Assembly (NCBI GenBank): GCA_003480165.1
Contig: QUIQ01000010.1
Location: forward strand, 1-61,671
Direction of reading: 5' to 3'
DNA: 61,671 bases
Source of the DNA: Firmicutes bacterium AM41-11
Lineage (GTDB): Bacteria > Bacillota_I > Bacilli_A > Erysipelotrichales > Erysipelotrichaceae
Made by a program: the position numbers and the translations under genes. The notes below the pieces were generated by a model, which was not told where the DNA came from, searched no databases, and saw only the letters and a program-made list of their open reading frames with translations. How positions within the stretch are numbered: position 1 is the first letter of the stretch; every line of letters begins with the position of its first letter. Below, piece after piece: positions 8,263 through 16,392 of this stretch.

Positions 8263-9687
8263 ATGTTAGATTTTATTATTAATATCTTATCAACTCCAGC
8301 CATGTTGGTAGGTATTCTAGCTTGTATTGGTTTATGTCTACAAAAGAAACCAATCGAAGAAATTGTAAAAGGAACCGTTAAATGTATTGTAGGGTTCTTA
8401 GTATTGAGTGCCGGGGCTAGTTTCTTGCAAAGTGGTTCGTTAAATGCATTTGGAGATATTTTCAACTATGCTTTTAACATGCAAGGGGTCGTTCCAAACA
8501 ACGAAGCCATTGTAAGTTTAGCTTTAAGTAATTTTGGAACCGATACTGCTTATATTATGGCAATTGGTATGGTATTAAATATTGTACTTGCCCGCTTCTC
8601 GCGCTTGAAATACATCTTCTTAACTGGACACCATACATTATATATGTCATGTATGTTAGCCGTTATTTTAAGTGTTGGTGGATTAAATGGATTCGCATTG
8701 TGGATTTCTGGTGGATGCTTGTTAGCCTTTATTTCTGCAGCTTCTCCAGCTTATTGTTCAAGTACAATGGAAAAAATTGTTGAAACAGATGAATTGGGTT
8801 TCGGTCACTTTGGTGGAGCTGGATACTGGTTCTCTGCACAATGTGCAAAATTATTCAAAAACAGTGCGGATCAATCGACAGAAGATATCAACTTCCCACA
8901 ACGTTTAACGTTCTTACGTGATACAACAGTTTCCATTGGTTTGACAATGGTTGTATTCTTCTTAATTGTTACTGGTGTTGCGGTAGGTCGTGGTATTTTA
9001 CGCGCTAATCCAGATACGATTTTAAAAACATATACAAACTTAAGTGAATTGTTAAATGTTGGTACCGAAACTACCACAAACTGGGCTGTTTGGGCAATTA
9101 CACGTGGTTTAAGTTTCTCTGGTGGTGTTTATATCATCTTAAGTGGTGTACGTTTAATTGTTAGTGAAATCGTTCCTGCTTTCCGTGGAATTGCCGAAAA
9201 ATTGGTTCCCGGAGCTGTGCCAGCTATTGACTGTCCAGTTGTATTCCCTTATGCACCAAATGCTGTATTAATTGGATTCTTAGTATCCTTTGTTGGTGGT
9301 ATCATTGGTCTTCTTGTTTTAACATTCTGGGATAAAACAATTAGTCCTGTCGCATTGATTCTTCCTGGTGTTGTTCCACATTTCTTCTGTGGTGCTACAG
9401 CTGGTGTCTTTGGAAATGCCGAAGGTGGATTAAAAGGATGTGTATTCGGTTCTTTCATGCATGGATTGTTGATTACTTTCTTACCAGCTATCTGTATGCC
9501 AGTTATGGGTGCATTGAACTTCGCAAACTGTACATTCTCGGATGCTGACTTCTCTTGGATGGGAATCGTATTCGGAAATGTAGCACAACATGTAACCGGA
9601 AATGCCTTGATGATTGTATGTATTATCGTATTCTTATTGCCAATTATTTATAACATTGTCGCACCGAAAAAGAAGGTTGCTGAATAG
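8263..9687 (+). CDS. PTS EIIC component, ascorbate (UlaA/SgaT) family
   Basis: A 474-residue polytopic permease with about 10-11 hydrophobic helices. UlaA-family features include the glycine-rich FGTDTAYIMAIGM segment, TGHHTLYMSCM, and GGAGYWFSAQ in the loop before INFPQRLTFLRD. It transports the sugar while EIIB phosphorylates it. Good Shine-Dalgarno (AAGGAGA) before ATG 8263. No UlaG lactonase or UlaD/E/F genes are nearby, so the substrate need not be ascorbate. Confidence 0.92.
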   Translation: MLDFIINILSTPAMLVGILACIGLCLQKKPIEEIVKGTVKCIVGFLVLSAGASFLQSGSLNAFGDIFNYAFNMQGVVPNNEAIVSLALSNFGTDTAYIMAIGMVLNIVLARFSRLKYIFLTGHHTLYMSCMLAVILSVGGLNGFALWISGGCLLAFISAASPAYCSSTMEKIVETDELGFGHFGGAGYWFSAQCAKLFKNSADQSTEDINFPQRLTFLRDTTVSIGLTMVVFFLIVTGVAVGRGILRANPDTILKTYTNLSELLNVGTETTTNWAVWAITRGLSFSGGVYIILSGVRLIVSEIVPAFRGIAEKLVPGAVPAIDCPVVFPYAPNAVLIGFLVSFVGGIIGLLVLTFWDKTISPVALILPGVVPHFFCGATAGVFGNAEGGLKGCVFGSFMHGLLITFLPAICMPVMGALNFANCTFSDADFSWMGIVFGNVAQHVTGNALMIVCIIVFLLPIIYNIVAPKKKVAE

Positions 9688-9704
9688 AAAGAAGGAAATA
9701 TAAA

Positions 9705-10010
9705 ATGGCTACGATTCGTAAAGTAATGTGCTGTTGTGGACAAGGTTTAGGTTCATCCATGATGGTCGAAATGAACATTGAAAAAGCGTTGAAAAATTTA
9801 GGAATTGAGGGCGTTAGTGCAGGTCACACTTCTTTATCAGAAGTAAGTCCAGCTAGTGCGGATCTATTTGTGGTAGGAAAGGACATTGCTCCCCAACTAC
9901 AAGATTATCCCCGTGTTGTTGTATTAAAGAAAATTTTGTCAATGAAAGAATTGACGGAAAAGTTGGAAAAAGCTTTTGCGCAAGAAGCCGATGAATTCCA
10001 TATTGAATAA
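9705..10010 (+). CDS. PTS EIIB component 1 (ascorbate-type)
   Basis: A 101-residue protein with the EIIB phosphocysteine loop VMCCCGQGLGSSMM near residue 10. Three consecutive cysteines occupy the site where UlaB-type proteins usually have one. The rest follows the EIIB fold, with the segment SADLFVVGKDI. It is 18 nt after EIIC and is followed by an internal terminator. It is closely related to the copies at 10101 and 12402. Confidence 0.9.
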   Translation: MATIRKVMCCCGQGLGSSMMVEMNIEKALKNLGIEGVSAGHTSLSEVSPASADLFVVGKDIAPQLQDYPRVVVLKKILSMKELTEKLEKAFAQEADEFHIE

Positions 10011-10021
10011 TTTTTAAGGAA

Positions 10022-10049
10022 GGTGAAACCGAAAGGTTTCATCTTTTTT
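10022..10049 (+). terminator. Intra-locus terminator after EIIB 1
   Basis: GGTGAAACC (10022-10030), a GAAA tetraloop and GGTTTCATC (10035-10043), then six Ts. It should end or thin out the EIIA-EIIC-EIIB transcript before the second EIIB gene. Confidence 0.8.
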
Positions 10050-10051
10050 GG

Positions 10052-10080
10052 TTGAATCCTCTTATAAGCGCGCCTATAAT
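10052..10080 (+). promoter_or_regulatory. Internal promoter for EIIB 2
   Basis: TTGAAT (10052-10057), 17 bp, TATAAT (10075-10080). This is near-consensus and lies just after the terminator, so the second EIIB gene has its own start with no obvious operator. Confidence 0.7.
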
Positions 10081-10100
10081 CAGAGCAAGAGGAAGAACAT

Positions 10101-10406
10101 ATGGTTACGATTCGACGCATTGTTTGCTGTTGCGGAAATGGCTTAGGCAGTTCTTTAATTGTTCAAATGAATCTGGAAAAGGTATTAGCTGATTTAAATA
10201 TTACGGGTGTTCAAGTAAGTCATCATTCGGTTTCGGAAGTTTATGAATATAGTGCCGATTTATTTGTGATTGGAAAAGATTTAGAAGCGGCTTTTTTAGC
10301 CATGCCAAGAAAAATTATTTTACAGGACATTGTTTCAAAAGAAGAATTGAAAGAAAAGCTGCAAAAAGCGTTCAAAATGAAAACCGAAGAATATTGTATT
10401 CGCTAG
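10101..10406 (+). CDS. PTS EIIB component 2 (ascorbate-type)
   Basis: A 101-residue paralogue of the EIIB at 9705 with the loop IVCCCGNGLGSSLIV and SADLFVIGKDLE. It is a monocistronic unit, with its own sigma-A promoter upstream and a terminator overlapping its stop. Start ATG 10101 after AAGAGGAAG. It may compete with or substitute for EIIB 1 under different conditions (inference). Confidence 0.88.
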   Translation: MVTIRRIVCCCGNGLGSSLIVQMNLEKVLADLNITGVQVSHHSVSEVYEYSADLFVIGKDLEAAFLAMPRKIILQDIVSKEELKEKLQKAFKMKTEEYCIR

Positions 10407-10436
10407 CTGTTTGGATGGAAATCCAAGCAGCTTTTT
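10404..10436 (+). terminator. Terminator after EIIB 2
   Basis: AGCTGTTTGGAT (10404-10415) pairs with ATCCAAGCAGCT (10420-10431) around GGAA, followed by a T-run. Confidence 0.8.
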
Positions 10437-10460
10437 TCTTGAATCTAATGTTTTTTAGGT

Positions 10461-10498
10461 TTTGTGCAAGCCATTGTACTGTGAAGTTTTTGCACAAA
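10461..10498. promoter_or_regulatory. Putative activator operator B (transketolase operon)
   Basis: Arms TTTGTGCAA (10461-10469) and TTTGCACAAA (ending 10498). The arms match operator A, with a centre 8 nt longer. The right arm again lies 14 nt before the shared 15-bp box. Confidence 0.6.
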
Positions 10499-10512
10499 CT
10501 ATTGAATCATCA

Positions 10513-10546
10513 TGGCCTGGTTTTGCCGGTTCCTTTACGTAATAAT
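10513..10546 (+). promoter_or_regulatory. Promoter B of the transketolase operon
   Basis: TGGCCTGGTTTTGCC (10513-10527) is identical to the box at 7736-7750. AATAAT lies at 10541-10546 with the same spacing as in promoter A, so TGGTTT is again 17 bp from the -10. Confidence 0.6.
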
Positions 10547-10570
10547 GAAACCGAAATAGGAGAGATTGCT

Positions 10571-11437
10571 ATGGAACAAATGGAATTAAAAAAGCTCCAA
10601 ATCTTATCAGCCAAAATACGAATTGATATTTTGGAAATGCTCGTTCATTGCGGACAAGGACATTTAGGAGGAGCGATGTCTTTGGTTGAAACAATGGCGG
10701 TTTTATATGGGAAACAACTTCATGTGGATCCGAAAAATCCGCAATTAGAAGATCGAGACATGGTTGTTTTATCCAAAGGTCATGCTGGACCAGTTTGGTA
10801 TGCTACTTTAGCTGAATGTGGATATTTTCCTAAAGAATGGTTATTCACATTAAACCAGGGAGGAACCAAATTGCCATCGCATCCAGATCGTACGAAAACA
10901 CCTGGTGTAGATATGACAACGGGTTCGCTTGGACAAGGTACCTCAAGTGCTGCTGGTATCGCAACTGGACAAAGAATGAAAGGCAGCAAGCGCTATACTT
11001 ACTTGATGGTAGGAGATGGCGAATTAAATGAAGGACAATGTTGGGAAGCTTTCCAATACATTGCTGCCAATCGTTTAAATAATTGTATTGTGATTATTGA
11101 TGACAATAAACGTCAATTAGATGGCTATACGAAAGATGTATTAAATCCTTTCAGTATTCCAGACAAAATGAAAGCTTTTGGCTTCCATACCGAAGTTGTA
11201 AAAGGACAGGATATCGAAGCCATTGATGCTGCAATTGATCGTGCCAAAGCTGTTAAAGATCAAGCTGTATGTATTGTCTTAGATTCCATTAAAGGCGCTG
11301 GCGTAAAATACTTTGAAGATATGGTTTCGAATCACAGTGTGAAATTTAATAACGATGAAGTGATTGGAGAAGCAAAAAAAGCTGTAGAGAATTTGCAGGC
11401 ATGGATTGAAAAGGAGGAACCATCATGTTTAAGTTAG
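10571..11437 (+). CDS. Transketolase, N-terminal (TPP-binding) subunit
   Basis: A 288-residue half-transketolase. The TPP/Mg2+ site is seen in GDGELNEGQCWEA, followed by the DDNKRQLDG segment; GSLGQGTSSAAGIA and the KGHAGP/HPD segments are also typical. With the next gene it forms a split enzyme that moves two-carbon units between pentose and hexose phosphates. I chose ATG 10571, after a GGAGAG, over the upstream in-frame extension because promoter B lies inside that extension. It overlaps the C-terminal subunit by 13 nt. Confidence 0.93.
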   Translation: MEQMELKKLQILSAKIRIDILEMLVHCGQGHLGGAMSLVETMAVLYGKQLHVDPKNPQLEDRDMVVLSKGHAGPVWYATLAECGYFPKEWLFTLNQGGTKLPSHPDRTKTPGVDMTTGSLGQGTSSAAGIATGQRMKGSKRYTYLMVGDGELNEGQCWEAFQYIAANRLNNCIVIIDDNKRQLDGYTKDVLNPFSIPDKMKAFGFHTEVVKGQDIEAIDAAIDRAKAVKDQAVCIVLDSIKGAGVKYFEDMVSNHSVKFNNDEVIGEAKKAVENLQAWIEKEEPSCLS

Positions 11438-12387
11438 TTTCAGACCGCTCAACCAATGGGAGAGATATGCGTTTAGCTGTGGTACAAACCATTCAAGATT
11501 TGATGAAAACAAATGATAAAATCGTTGCTCTGGAAGCCGATTTAGGGGGAGCTAGTAAGTTTACGGATATTCAAAAAACCAACCCTGATCGTTTTGTACA
11601 ATGTGGTATTGCCGAAGCCGATATGATTGGTATCGCATCGGGATTATCGGTTGAAGGATTCATTCCTTTTGTACATACATTTGCACCATTTTCAGTTCGT
11701 CGAGCTTTGGATCAGATTTATCTATCTGGGGCCTATGCGAAAAACACTTTGAACATCTATGGTTCAGATCCTGGTTTCTGTGTCGGAGCTAATGGAGGAA
11801 CGCATACGACATTTGAAGATATGGCAATTATGCGAGCTATCCCAAACACAATTGTGATTGATCCCGTAGATGATGTACAATTGGAATGGTGTATTCGCCA
11901 ATTGGCAACAATGGAAGGGGTTCATTACTTCCGTGCCAATCGTAAAGCGGTTCGTCAATTCTATCAAGCAGGTTCAGAATTTACCCTTGGTAAAGGAAAT
12001 GTTGTCAAAGAGGGAAAAGATGTATGTATCATCGCTTGTGGACAATTGGTAAATGATGCGATGGATGCAGCTTTAGATTTAGAAGAAAAAGGTATTTCTT
12101 GTGAAGTGATTGATATGTTTACAATCAAACCATTGGATGTAGACTTACTATTAAAAGAAATACCAGGAAAGAAAGCTGTTGTCACTTTTGAAAATCATTC
12201 CGTCATCGGTGGCTTAGGTAGTGCTGTAAGTGAAGTTTTAGCGGAACATGGAATTGCTGTTCCATTTAAACGCCATGGTGTAGAAGATTGTTTCGGTCAA
12301 GTTGGTTCAACAGACTTCCTACAAAAAGAATTTGGCTTAACGAGTCAAGATTTAGAAAAAACTATTTTAACGGTATTGAATCGATAG
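11425..12387 (+). CDS. Transketolase, C-terminal (pyrimidine-binding) subunit
   Basis: A 320-residue partner of the preceding subunit. ALEADLGG, CGIAEADMIGIASGL (with the Glu that activates TPP) and TFENHSVIGGLGSAV are typical of the Pyr and C-terminal domains. ATG 11425 follows AAGGAGG and lies inside the upstream gene. Split transketolases are common beside sugar PTS genes in Firmicutes. It links the imported sugar to the pentose phosphate pathway. Confidence 0.93.
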   Translation: MFKLVSDRSTNGRDMRLAVVQTIQDLMKTNDKIVALEADLGGASKFTDIQKTNPDRFVQCGIAEADMIGIASGLSVEGFIPFVHTFAPFSVRRALDQIYLSGAYAKNTLNIYGSDPGFCVGANGGTHTTFEDMAIMRAIPNTIVIDPVDDVQLEWCIRQLATMEGVHYFRANRKAVRQFYQAGSEFTLGKGNVVKEGKDVCIIACGQLVNDAMDAALDLEEKGISCEVIDMFTIKPLDVDLLLKEIPGKKAVVTFENHSVIGGLGSAVSEVLAEHGIAVPFKRHGVEDCFGQVGSTDFLQKEFGLTSQDLEKTILTVLNR

Positions 12388-12401
12388 AAAGAAGGGAAAA
12401 T

Positions 12402-12707
12402 GTGAAAAAGATACACTCCATCATTTGTTGCTGTGGGCAAGGCTTGGGTAGTTCTATGATTATGGAAATGAATGCAAGGAAGATTTTATCTTCAATGGGG
12501 TACGCAAATATTTCTGTTTCACATCTTTCTTTATCTGATGTATCCCCTGAAAAAGCGGATTTAATGATCTGTGGCTTAGATGTGGCATATCAATTACGGG
12601 ATTATCCACGTGTGATTGTTTTACGAAATATCATTATGTTGGATGAATTATCGGAAAAACTTCAAGCTGCGCTAAGCACAGAAAAAAATCGTTTCTTTAT
12701 TGAATAA
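12402..12707 (+). CDS. PTS EIIB component 3 (ascorbate-type)
   Basis: A 101-residue EIIB starting at GTG 12402 after GAAGGG. It has the same tri-cysteine loop, IICCCGQGLGSSMIM, and shares HLSLSDVSPEKADL with EIIB 1 (HTSLSEVSPASADL), so it is closer to copy 1 than to copy 2. It is the last gene of the transketolase operon, only 14 nt after the C-terminal subunit, and is followed by a strong terminator. Confidence 0.88.
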   Translation: MKKIHSIICCCGQGLGSSMIMEMNARKILSSMGYANISVSHLSLSDVSPEKADLMICGLDVAYQLRDYPRVIVLRNIIMLDELSEKLQAALSTEKNRFFIE

Positions 12708-12711
12708 ATGG

Positions 12712-12757
12712 ACAGGTAGTCGAAGCTTATATGAGTAGTTTTGACTACCTGTTTTTC
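12712..12757 (+). terminator. Terminator of the transketolase-EIIB 3 operon
   Basis: A perfect 10-bp stem, ACAGGTAGTC (12712-12721) with GACTACCTGT (12743-12752), then TTTT. Confidence 0.85.
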
Positions 12758-12808
12758 ATTTACAATTGGTAGTAAGAGTGAAAAAATGGGGATAGAGAGG
12801 TGAGGCAT

Positions 12809-13225
12809 ATGATGCAAGATAATCTATCTCAAACAAAGATGAATCAAGAACAGATGAAAACGGTCATTTGTTTGGCCATTGAACAACTCAAAGAAAAGAA
12901 TCGTTACGATTGTACAACCGATGATTTAGTTTCCCAATATGAAGATAATGTTTTGACATACTGGAAAATATATCTTGGCATGAATGCCTTGCTAGTGGCT
13001 ATTCTGTTCATCTGTATGGGGTATGTATTGGCAATCCAAAATAGCTTGTTTTTGGGTATTGTTTTCGTTGGTATCCTTTGGGAAGGCTTTGTTCTCTATA
13101 AAGCGATGCGGCAATACGCGTATTGCCAAACGATAGCGGCTTGTTTAAAAATTATCTTAGTCGAGAGCCCCAACTTGCTGAATGCTCATTCGATTCAAAG
13201 AATACTGTATGAGAACGGTAGATAA
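12809..13225 (+). CDS. Small two-helix membrane protein of unknown function
   Basis: A 138-residue protein. The charged N-terminal ~55 residues precede two adjacent transmembrane helices (MNALLVAILFICMGYVLA and LFLGIVFVGILWEGFVLY), then a short cytoplasmic tail. No family is recognised. ATG 12809 is preceded by GAGAGGTGAGG; a GTG at 12800 is possible. It stands alone between two terminators. Confidence 0.6.
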   Translation: MMQDNLSQTKMNQEQMKTVICLAIEQLKEKNRYDCTTDDLVSQYEDNVLTYWKIYLGMNALLVAILFICMGYVLAIQNSLFLGIVFVGILWEGFVLYKAMRQYAYCQTIAACLKIILVESPNLLNAHSIQRILYENGR

Positions 13226-13240
13226 CCGTTCTCTTTTTTT
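13211..13240 (+). terminator. Terminator of the small membrane protein gene
   Basis: GAGAACGGT (13211-13219) pairs with ACCGTTCTC (13225-13233), then seven Ts. The stem overlaps the stop codon. Confidence 0.9.
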
Positions 13241-13267
13241 GTACAAAAAGTAAAAAAATGATAAAAT
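13239..13267 (+). promoter_or_regulatory. Promoter of the RmlD-like gene
   Basis: TTGTAC (13239-13244), 17 bp, TAAAAT (13262-13267). It overlaps the end of the preceding terminator. Confidence 0.55.
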
Positions 13268-13292
13268 GGCTGTTGCAAAGAAGGAGAGTTTT

Positions 13293-14147
13293 ATGAGTTA
13301 TCAAACACGTATATGGATTACTGGTGCAAATGGACGACTCGGCCGTGCACTTTGTGAAGCTTATGAAAATAATACAGATTATAAGCTATTAAAAAGTGAT
13401 AAAGAGGTGCCAGTAGAAGATTTAAAAGCCGTTTTAACTTTTGCCAATCTAAATCGTCCCAATGTTATTATCAACTGCGCTGGTTTGACTGATGATCAAG
13501 CCTGTGAAGAAAATCCCGATGACGCTTATCGCGTTAATGCGTTAGGGGCAAGAAATGTTGCGATTGCCGCTCGTCGTTTGGATGTGAAATTAATTCAAAT
13601 GTCGACAGATGATGTTTTTGGTGGACACAATAATGTTGCCAAGAATGAATTTGATGTGCCTAAGCCAACGACTATTTATGGAAAGAGTAAATTGGCTGGA
13701 GAAGCTTTAGCTCAATCGTTAACGGATAAACATATCATTGTGCGTAGTTCTTGGAACTATGGTATTGGAACCCATGATTTTGTTGATTATATCTTGGCAA
13801 TGGCAGAAAAGGGACAAGATATTGAATTGCCATTTGATTCCTATTCAACGCCAACTTCGGCATTGGCTCTTGCTGATTTTGTTGAAACTTTGATTGAATC
13901 GGATGAATATGGCCTTTTCCATGCATCTTGTTTAGGCGGATGTTCCCGTGCTGACTGGGCTAGAGAAATCTTGCGTTATACTGGACACGCTGAAATTGCG
14001 GTGCGTACGGGAAATGTAGATTCTATTAAACCGCGTTACACTTTACTAGATAATATGATGATGCGTATTACGGGAATCTATACCATGCCAGAATGGAAAG
14101 CCGAACTCCATGCATATTTAAAGGAGAAGAAATATGAAGAAAAATAA
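13293..14147 (+). CDS. RmlD-like NAD(P)-dependent sugar-nucleotide reductase (SDR family)
   Basis: A 284-residue extended SDR. The Rossmann motif GANGRLG starts near residue 8, catalytic YGKSK lies near residue 130, and the STDDVFGG and PTSALALADFVETLIE segments match dTDP-4-dehydrorhamnose reductases. No rmlABC genes are adjacent, so a true rhamnose role is uncertain. ATG 13293 follows AAGGAGAG. The 3' end overlaps the symporter gene by 14 nt, so the two are co-transcribed. Confidence 0.82.
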   Translation: MSYQTRIWITGANGRLGRALCEAYENNTDYKLLKSDKEVPVEDLKAVLTFANLNRPNVIINCAGLTDDQACEENPDDAYRVNALGARNVAIAARRLDVKLIQMSTDDVFGGHNNVAKNEFDVPKPTTIYGKSKLAGEALAQSLTDKHIIVRSSWNYGIGTHDFVDYILAMAEKGQDIELPFDSYSTPTSALALADFVETLIESDEYGLFHASCLGGCSRADWAREILRYTGHAEIAVRTGNVDSIKPRYTLLDNMMMRITGIYTMPEWKAELHAYLKEKKYEEK

Positions 14148-15420
14148 AGGAAAAAAGAAACTCGGCTTAACGACGGTTATTTTTATTGCCTTGATAGCTG
14201 GGGCAGTAACTGGAACCATTATCAATAATTTCTTCATGCATATTGATGTTGTAAACAAAGTGATTGTGGAAGGCATCTTTTATGTCATTGGACAAGGTTT
14301 CATCAGTTTGATGAAGATGCTTGTCGTACCTTTGGTTTTTTGTTCCATTGTATGTGGGGCAGCTTCCATTGGTGATACCAAGACCTTAGGAAAAGTTGGT
14401 GTACGTACAATTATCTTCTATATTTGTACAACGATGCTTGCTGTAGCGGTTGCTTTGAGTGTCGCTTCTTTGATCAATCCTGGTTTAGGTTTGGATATGA
14501 GTGCTGTGGAAAATGTGAAAACGACCATTGATAGTTCTGCCACAAATACCGACTTATCTTTAGTGGATACGATTTTAAATATTATTCCTACCAATCCAAT
14601 TGCTTCTTTAGCGAATGGAGAGATGCTGCAAATTATTGTTTTTGCTTTGATTGTAGGTATTATTTTAGCGAAATTAAAAGATAAAGCACAATTGGTTTCC
14701 AACTTCTTCCAACAAGGAAACGATATCATGATGGAAATGACCATGATGATTATGAAGATTGCGCCAATTGGTGTTTTCTGTTTAGTTGGTCGAACTTTTA
14801 GTGAACTGGGCTTTAGTGCTATGGTTCCAATGTTTAAATATATGATTACCGTTGTCTTGGCATTGGCTATTCAATGTTATGGTGTCTATATGATTATGCT
14901 TCGGGTATTTGCTGGTTTGAATCCCTTTAAGTTCGCAAAGAAATTCTTCCCAGTTCAAGCCTTTGCCTTTAGTACCGCAACATCCAATGCGGCAATTCCA
15001 TTAAATATTGATACGTTGGAAGAAAAGGTTGGTGTTTCACGTAAGATTTCTGGTTTTACCATTCCTTTGGGAGCAACCATTAATATGGATGGAACTTCCA
15101 TTATGCAAGGTGTAGCCGTTGTCTTCGTTGCACAAGCTTTTGGTATTCATTTGGATCCTGCCGATTATTTAACTGTTATTGCGACGGCAACCCTGGCTTC
15201 TATTGGTACAGCCGGTGTACCAAGCGTTGGTCTTGTTACCTTGGCTATGGTCTTTGATTCGGTTGGCTTACCAGTTTCTGGTATCGGATTGATTATGGGA
15301 ATTGACCGTATTCTAGATATGTTACGTACGGCTGTAAATATTACTGGAGATGCTGTATGTACAACTATTGTTGCCAAACAAAATAAAGAATTGGATAAAG
15401 AAGTTTTCCAGAATAGTTAA
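14134..15420 (+). CDS. Dicarboxylate/amino acid:cation symporter (DAACS family)
   Basis: A 428-residue glutamate-transporter-fold protein. The family landmarks are STATSNAAIP (HP1), GATINMDGT with the Na+-binding NMDGT motif (TM7), GTAGVPS (HP2), and MGIDRILDMLRTAVNITGD (TM8, with substrate-contacting Asp/Arg). It imports Glu, Asp, C4-dicarboxylates or small neutral amino acids with Na+ or H+. ATG 14134 after AAAGGAG, overlapping the RmlD-like gene. Confidence 0.93.
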   Translation: MKKNKGKKKLGLTTVIFIALIAGAVTGTIINNFFMHIDVVNKVIVEGIFYVIGQGFISLMKMLVVPLVFCSIVCGAASIGDTKTLGKVGVRTIIFYICTTMLAVAVALSVASLINPGLGLDMSAVENVKTTIDSSATNTDLSLVDTILNIIPTNPIASLANGEMLQIIVFALIVGIILAKLKDKAQLVSNFFQQGNDIMMEMTMMIMKIAPIGVFCLVGRTFSELGFSAMVPMFKYMITVVLALAIQCYGVYMIMLRVFAGLNPFKFAKKFFPVQAFAFSTATSNAAIPLNIDTLEEKVGVSRKISGFTIPLGATINMDGTSIMQGVAVVFVAQAFGIHLDPADYLTVIATATLASIGTAGVPSVGLVTLAMVFDSVGLPVSGIGLIMGIDRILDMLRTAVNITGDAVCTTIVAKQNKELDKEVFQNS

Positions 15421-15425
15421 TAGAA

Positions 15426-15460
15426 AAAGAGAGATATCGTCAAGGTATCTCTCTTTAATT
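15426..15460. terminator. Convergent terminator
   Basis: AAAGAGAGATA (15426-15436) pairs with TATCTCTCTTT (15446-15456). It lies between the symporter and the convergent lipoprotein gene and can serve both strands. Confidence 0.7.
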
Positions 15461-16327
15461 ATTGAAGTATTTATAACAGATGGCGTTGATATCGCCAATC
15501 ACATTTTCGGCATCATCTACACCTTCCGTAAATACGACGATTGCATATGGCTGTTTGGCTTCGACATAACCAACGGCATTCACAACGTTGTCTACAGCAC
15601 CATATTTTTGCGGCATTGAGATTTGAACTTGGGTATCTAAGTATTGCCCTGGCGTGGCTTCTTTCATAAAGCCAATGAGTTCTTGATAGTCGTCTTTATG
15701 GTCATATAAATAATGGATGCAGTCTTCCATGTAATGTGCCGTAAAATTATTGTCCTGGTAGAAGTCTTCATCAAAGCTGCGTTTCGAATATTTGGTTGCC
15801 TGCTCTTTAAAATCTTGGTAAGAACCTAAGTTGCGATAGAGACAATGGGCTGCCGTATTGTCGGATTGGGTAATGGCCAACTCTAGTAAATCGGATAAAG
15901 GATAATCGTATTGACCATCAGCTAGCGAAGAAGCACCTTCTTGACTATCTTCCGGGGTAACTTCTAAGGTGGCATCATGGCTGATTTCACCTTGATTGAT
16001 TTTGTCATACCACAACATCGCTAAAGGGACTTTATATGTACTGGCAGCTACGACATCTTTGTCCGCATTCCAGGCATAATCGATATCTTCGTTTAAATCA
16101 AAGATAGCTAAAGAAATTCTGGAAAAATCAATACCTTTATCTTTTAAGTAACTGTTGATTTCCGTTGCCATTTCCTGCTTGGCAGGAGCAGAATGCTCTT
16201 TATGCACCGTGATTTTTTCTTTATGATGATTATCTTCCTTAGGATTTGTCTTGGTGCAGCCAACTAAGGTGAGCTCTACAATGCCTAAGATACAGAGGAT
16301 GGTTAATAGAATCTTGTTTTTTTTCAC
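15455..16327 (-). CDS. Class A beta-lactamase-like serine hydrolase lipoprotein
   Basis: A 290-residue protein with a lipoprotein signal (LTLVGC lipobox, Cys ~24) and a charged linker, so it is anchored outside the membrane. The penicillin-recognising fold shows STYK (nucleophile SxxK) and SDN (QSDNTA). The third motif, normally KTG, appears as KYG. Such proteins may be PBP-like peptidases, weak beta-lactamases or wall enzymes; the variant third box argues against a classical resistance enzyme. No associated regulator is seen. Confidence 0.8.
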   Translation of the reverse strand: MKKNKILLTILCILGIVELTLVGCTKTNPKEDNHHKEKITVHKEHSAPAKQEMATEINSYLKDKGIDFSRISLAIFDLNEDIDYAWNADKDVVAASTYKVPLAMLWYDKINQGEISHDATLEVTPEDSQEGASSLADGQYDYPLSDLLELAITQSDNTAAHCLYRNLGSYQDFKEQATKYSKRSFDEDFYQDNNFTAHYMEDCIHYLYDHKDDYQELIGFMKEATPGQYLDTQVQISMPQKYGAVDNVVNAVGYVEAKQPYAIVVFTEGVDDAENVIGDINAICYKYFNN

Positions 16328-16354
16328 GAATAATAATTTAACATAGGACTATGC

Positions 16355-16392
16355 ATAAAAAAAGAAGAAAGTTGGAAAAATCAACTTTCTTC
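16355..16392 (-). terminator. Terminator of the alpha/beta hydrolase gene
   Basis: On the minus strand GAAGAAAGTTG pairs with CAACTTTCTTC, followed by seven Ts (As at 16357-16363). The stem overlaps the stop codon. Confidence 0.8.

Noticed and set aside
10545..10559. A cre-like site after transketolase promoter B
   Set aside because: It matches the central TGAAACCG but misses two defined 3' positions, so it is too weak to list.
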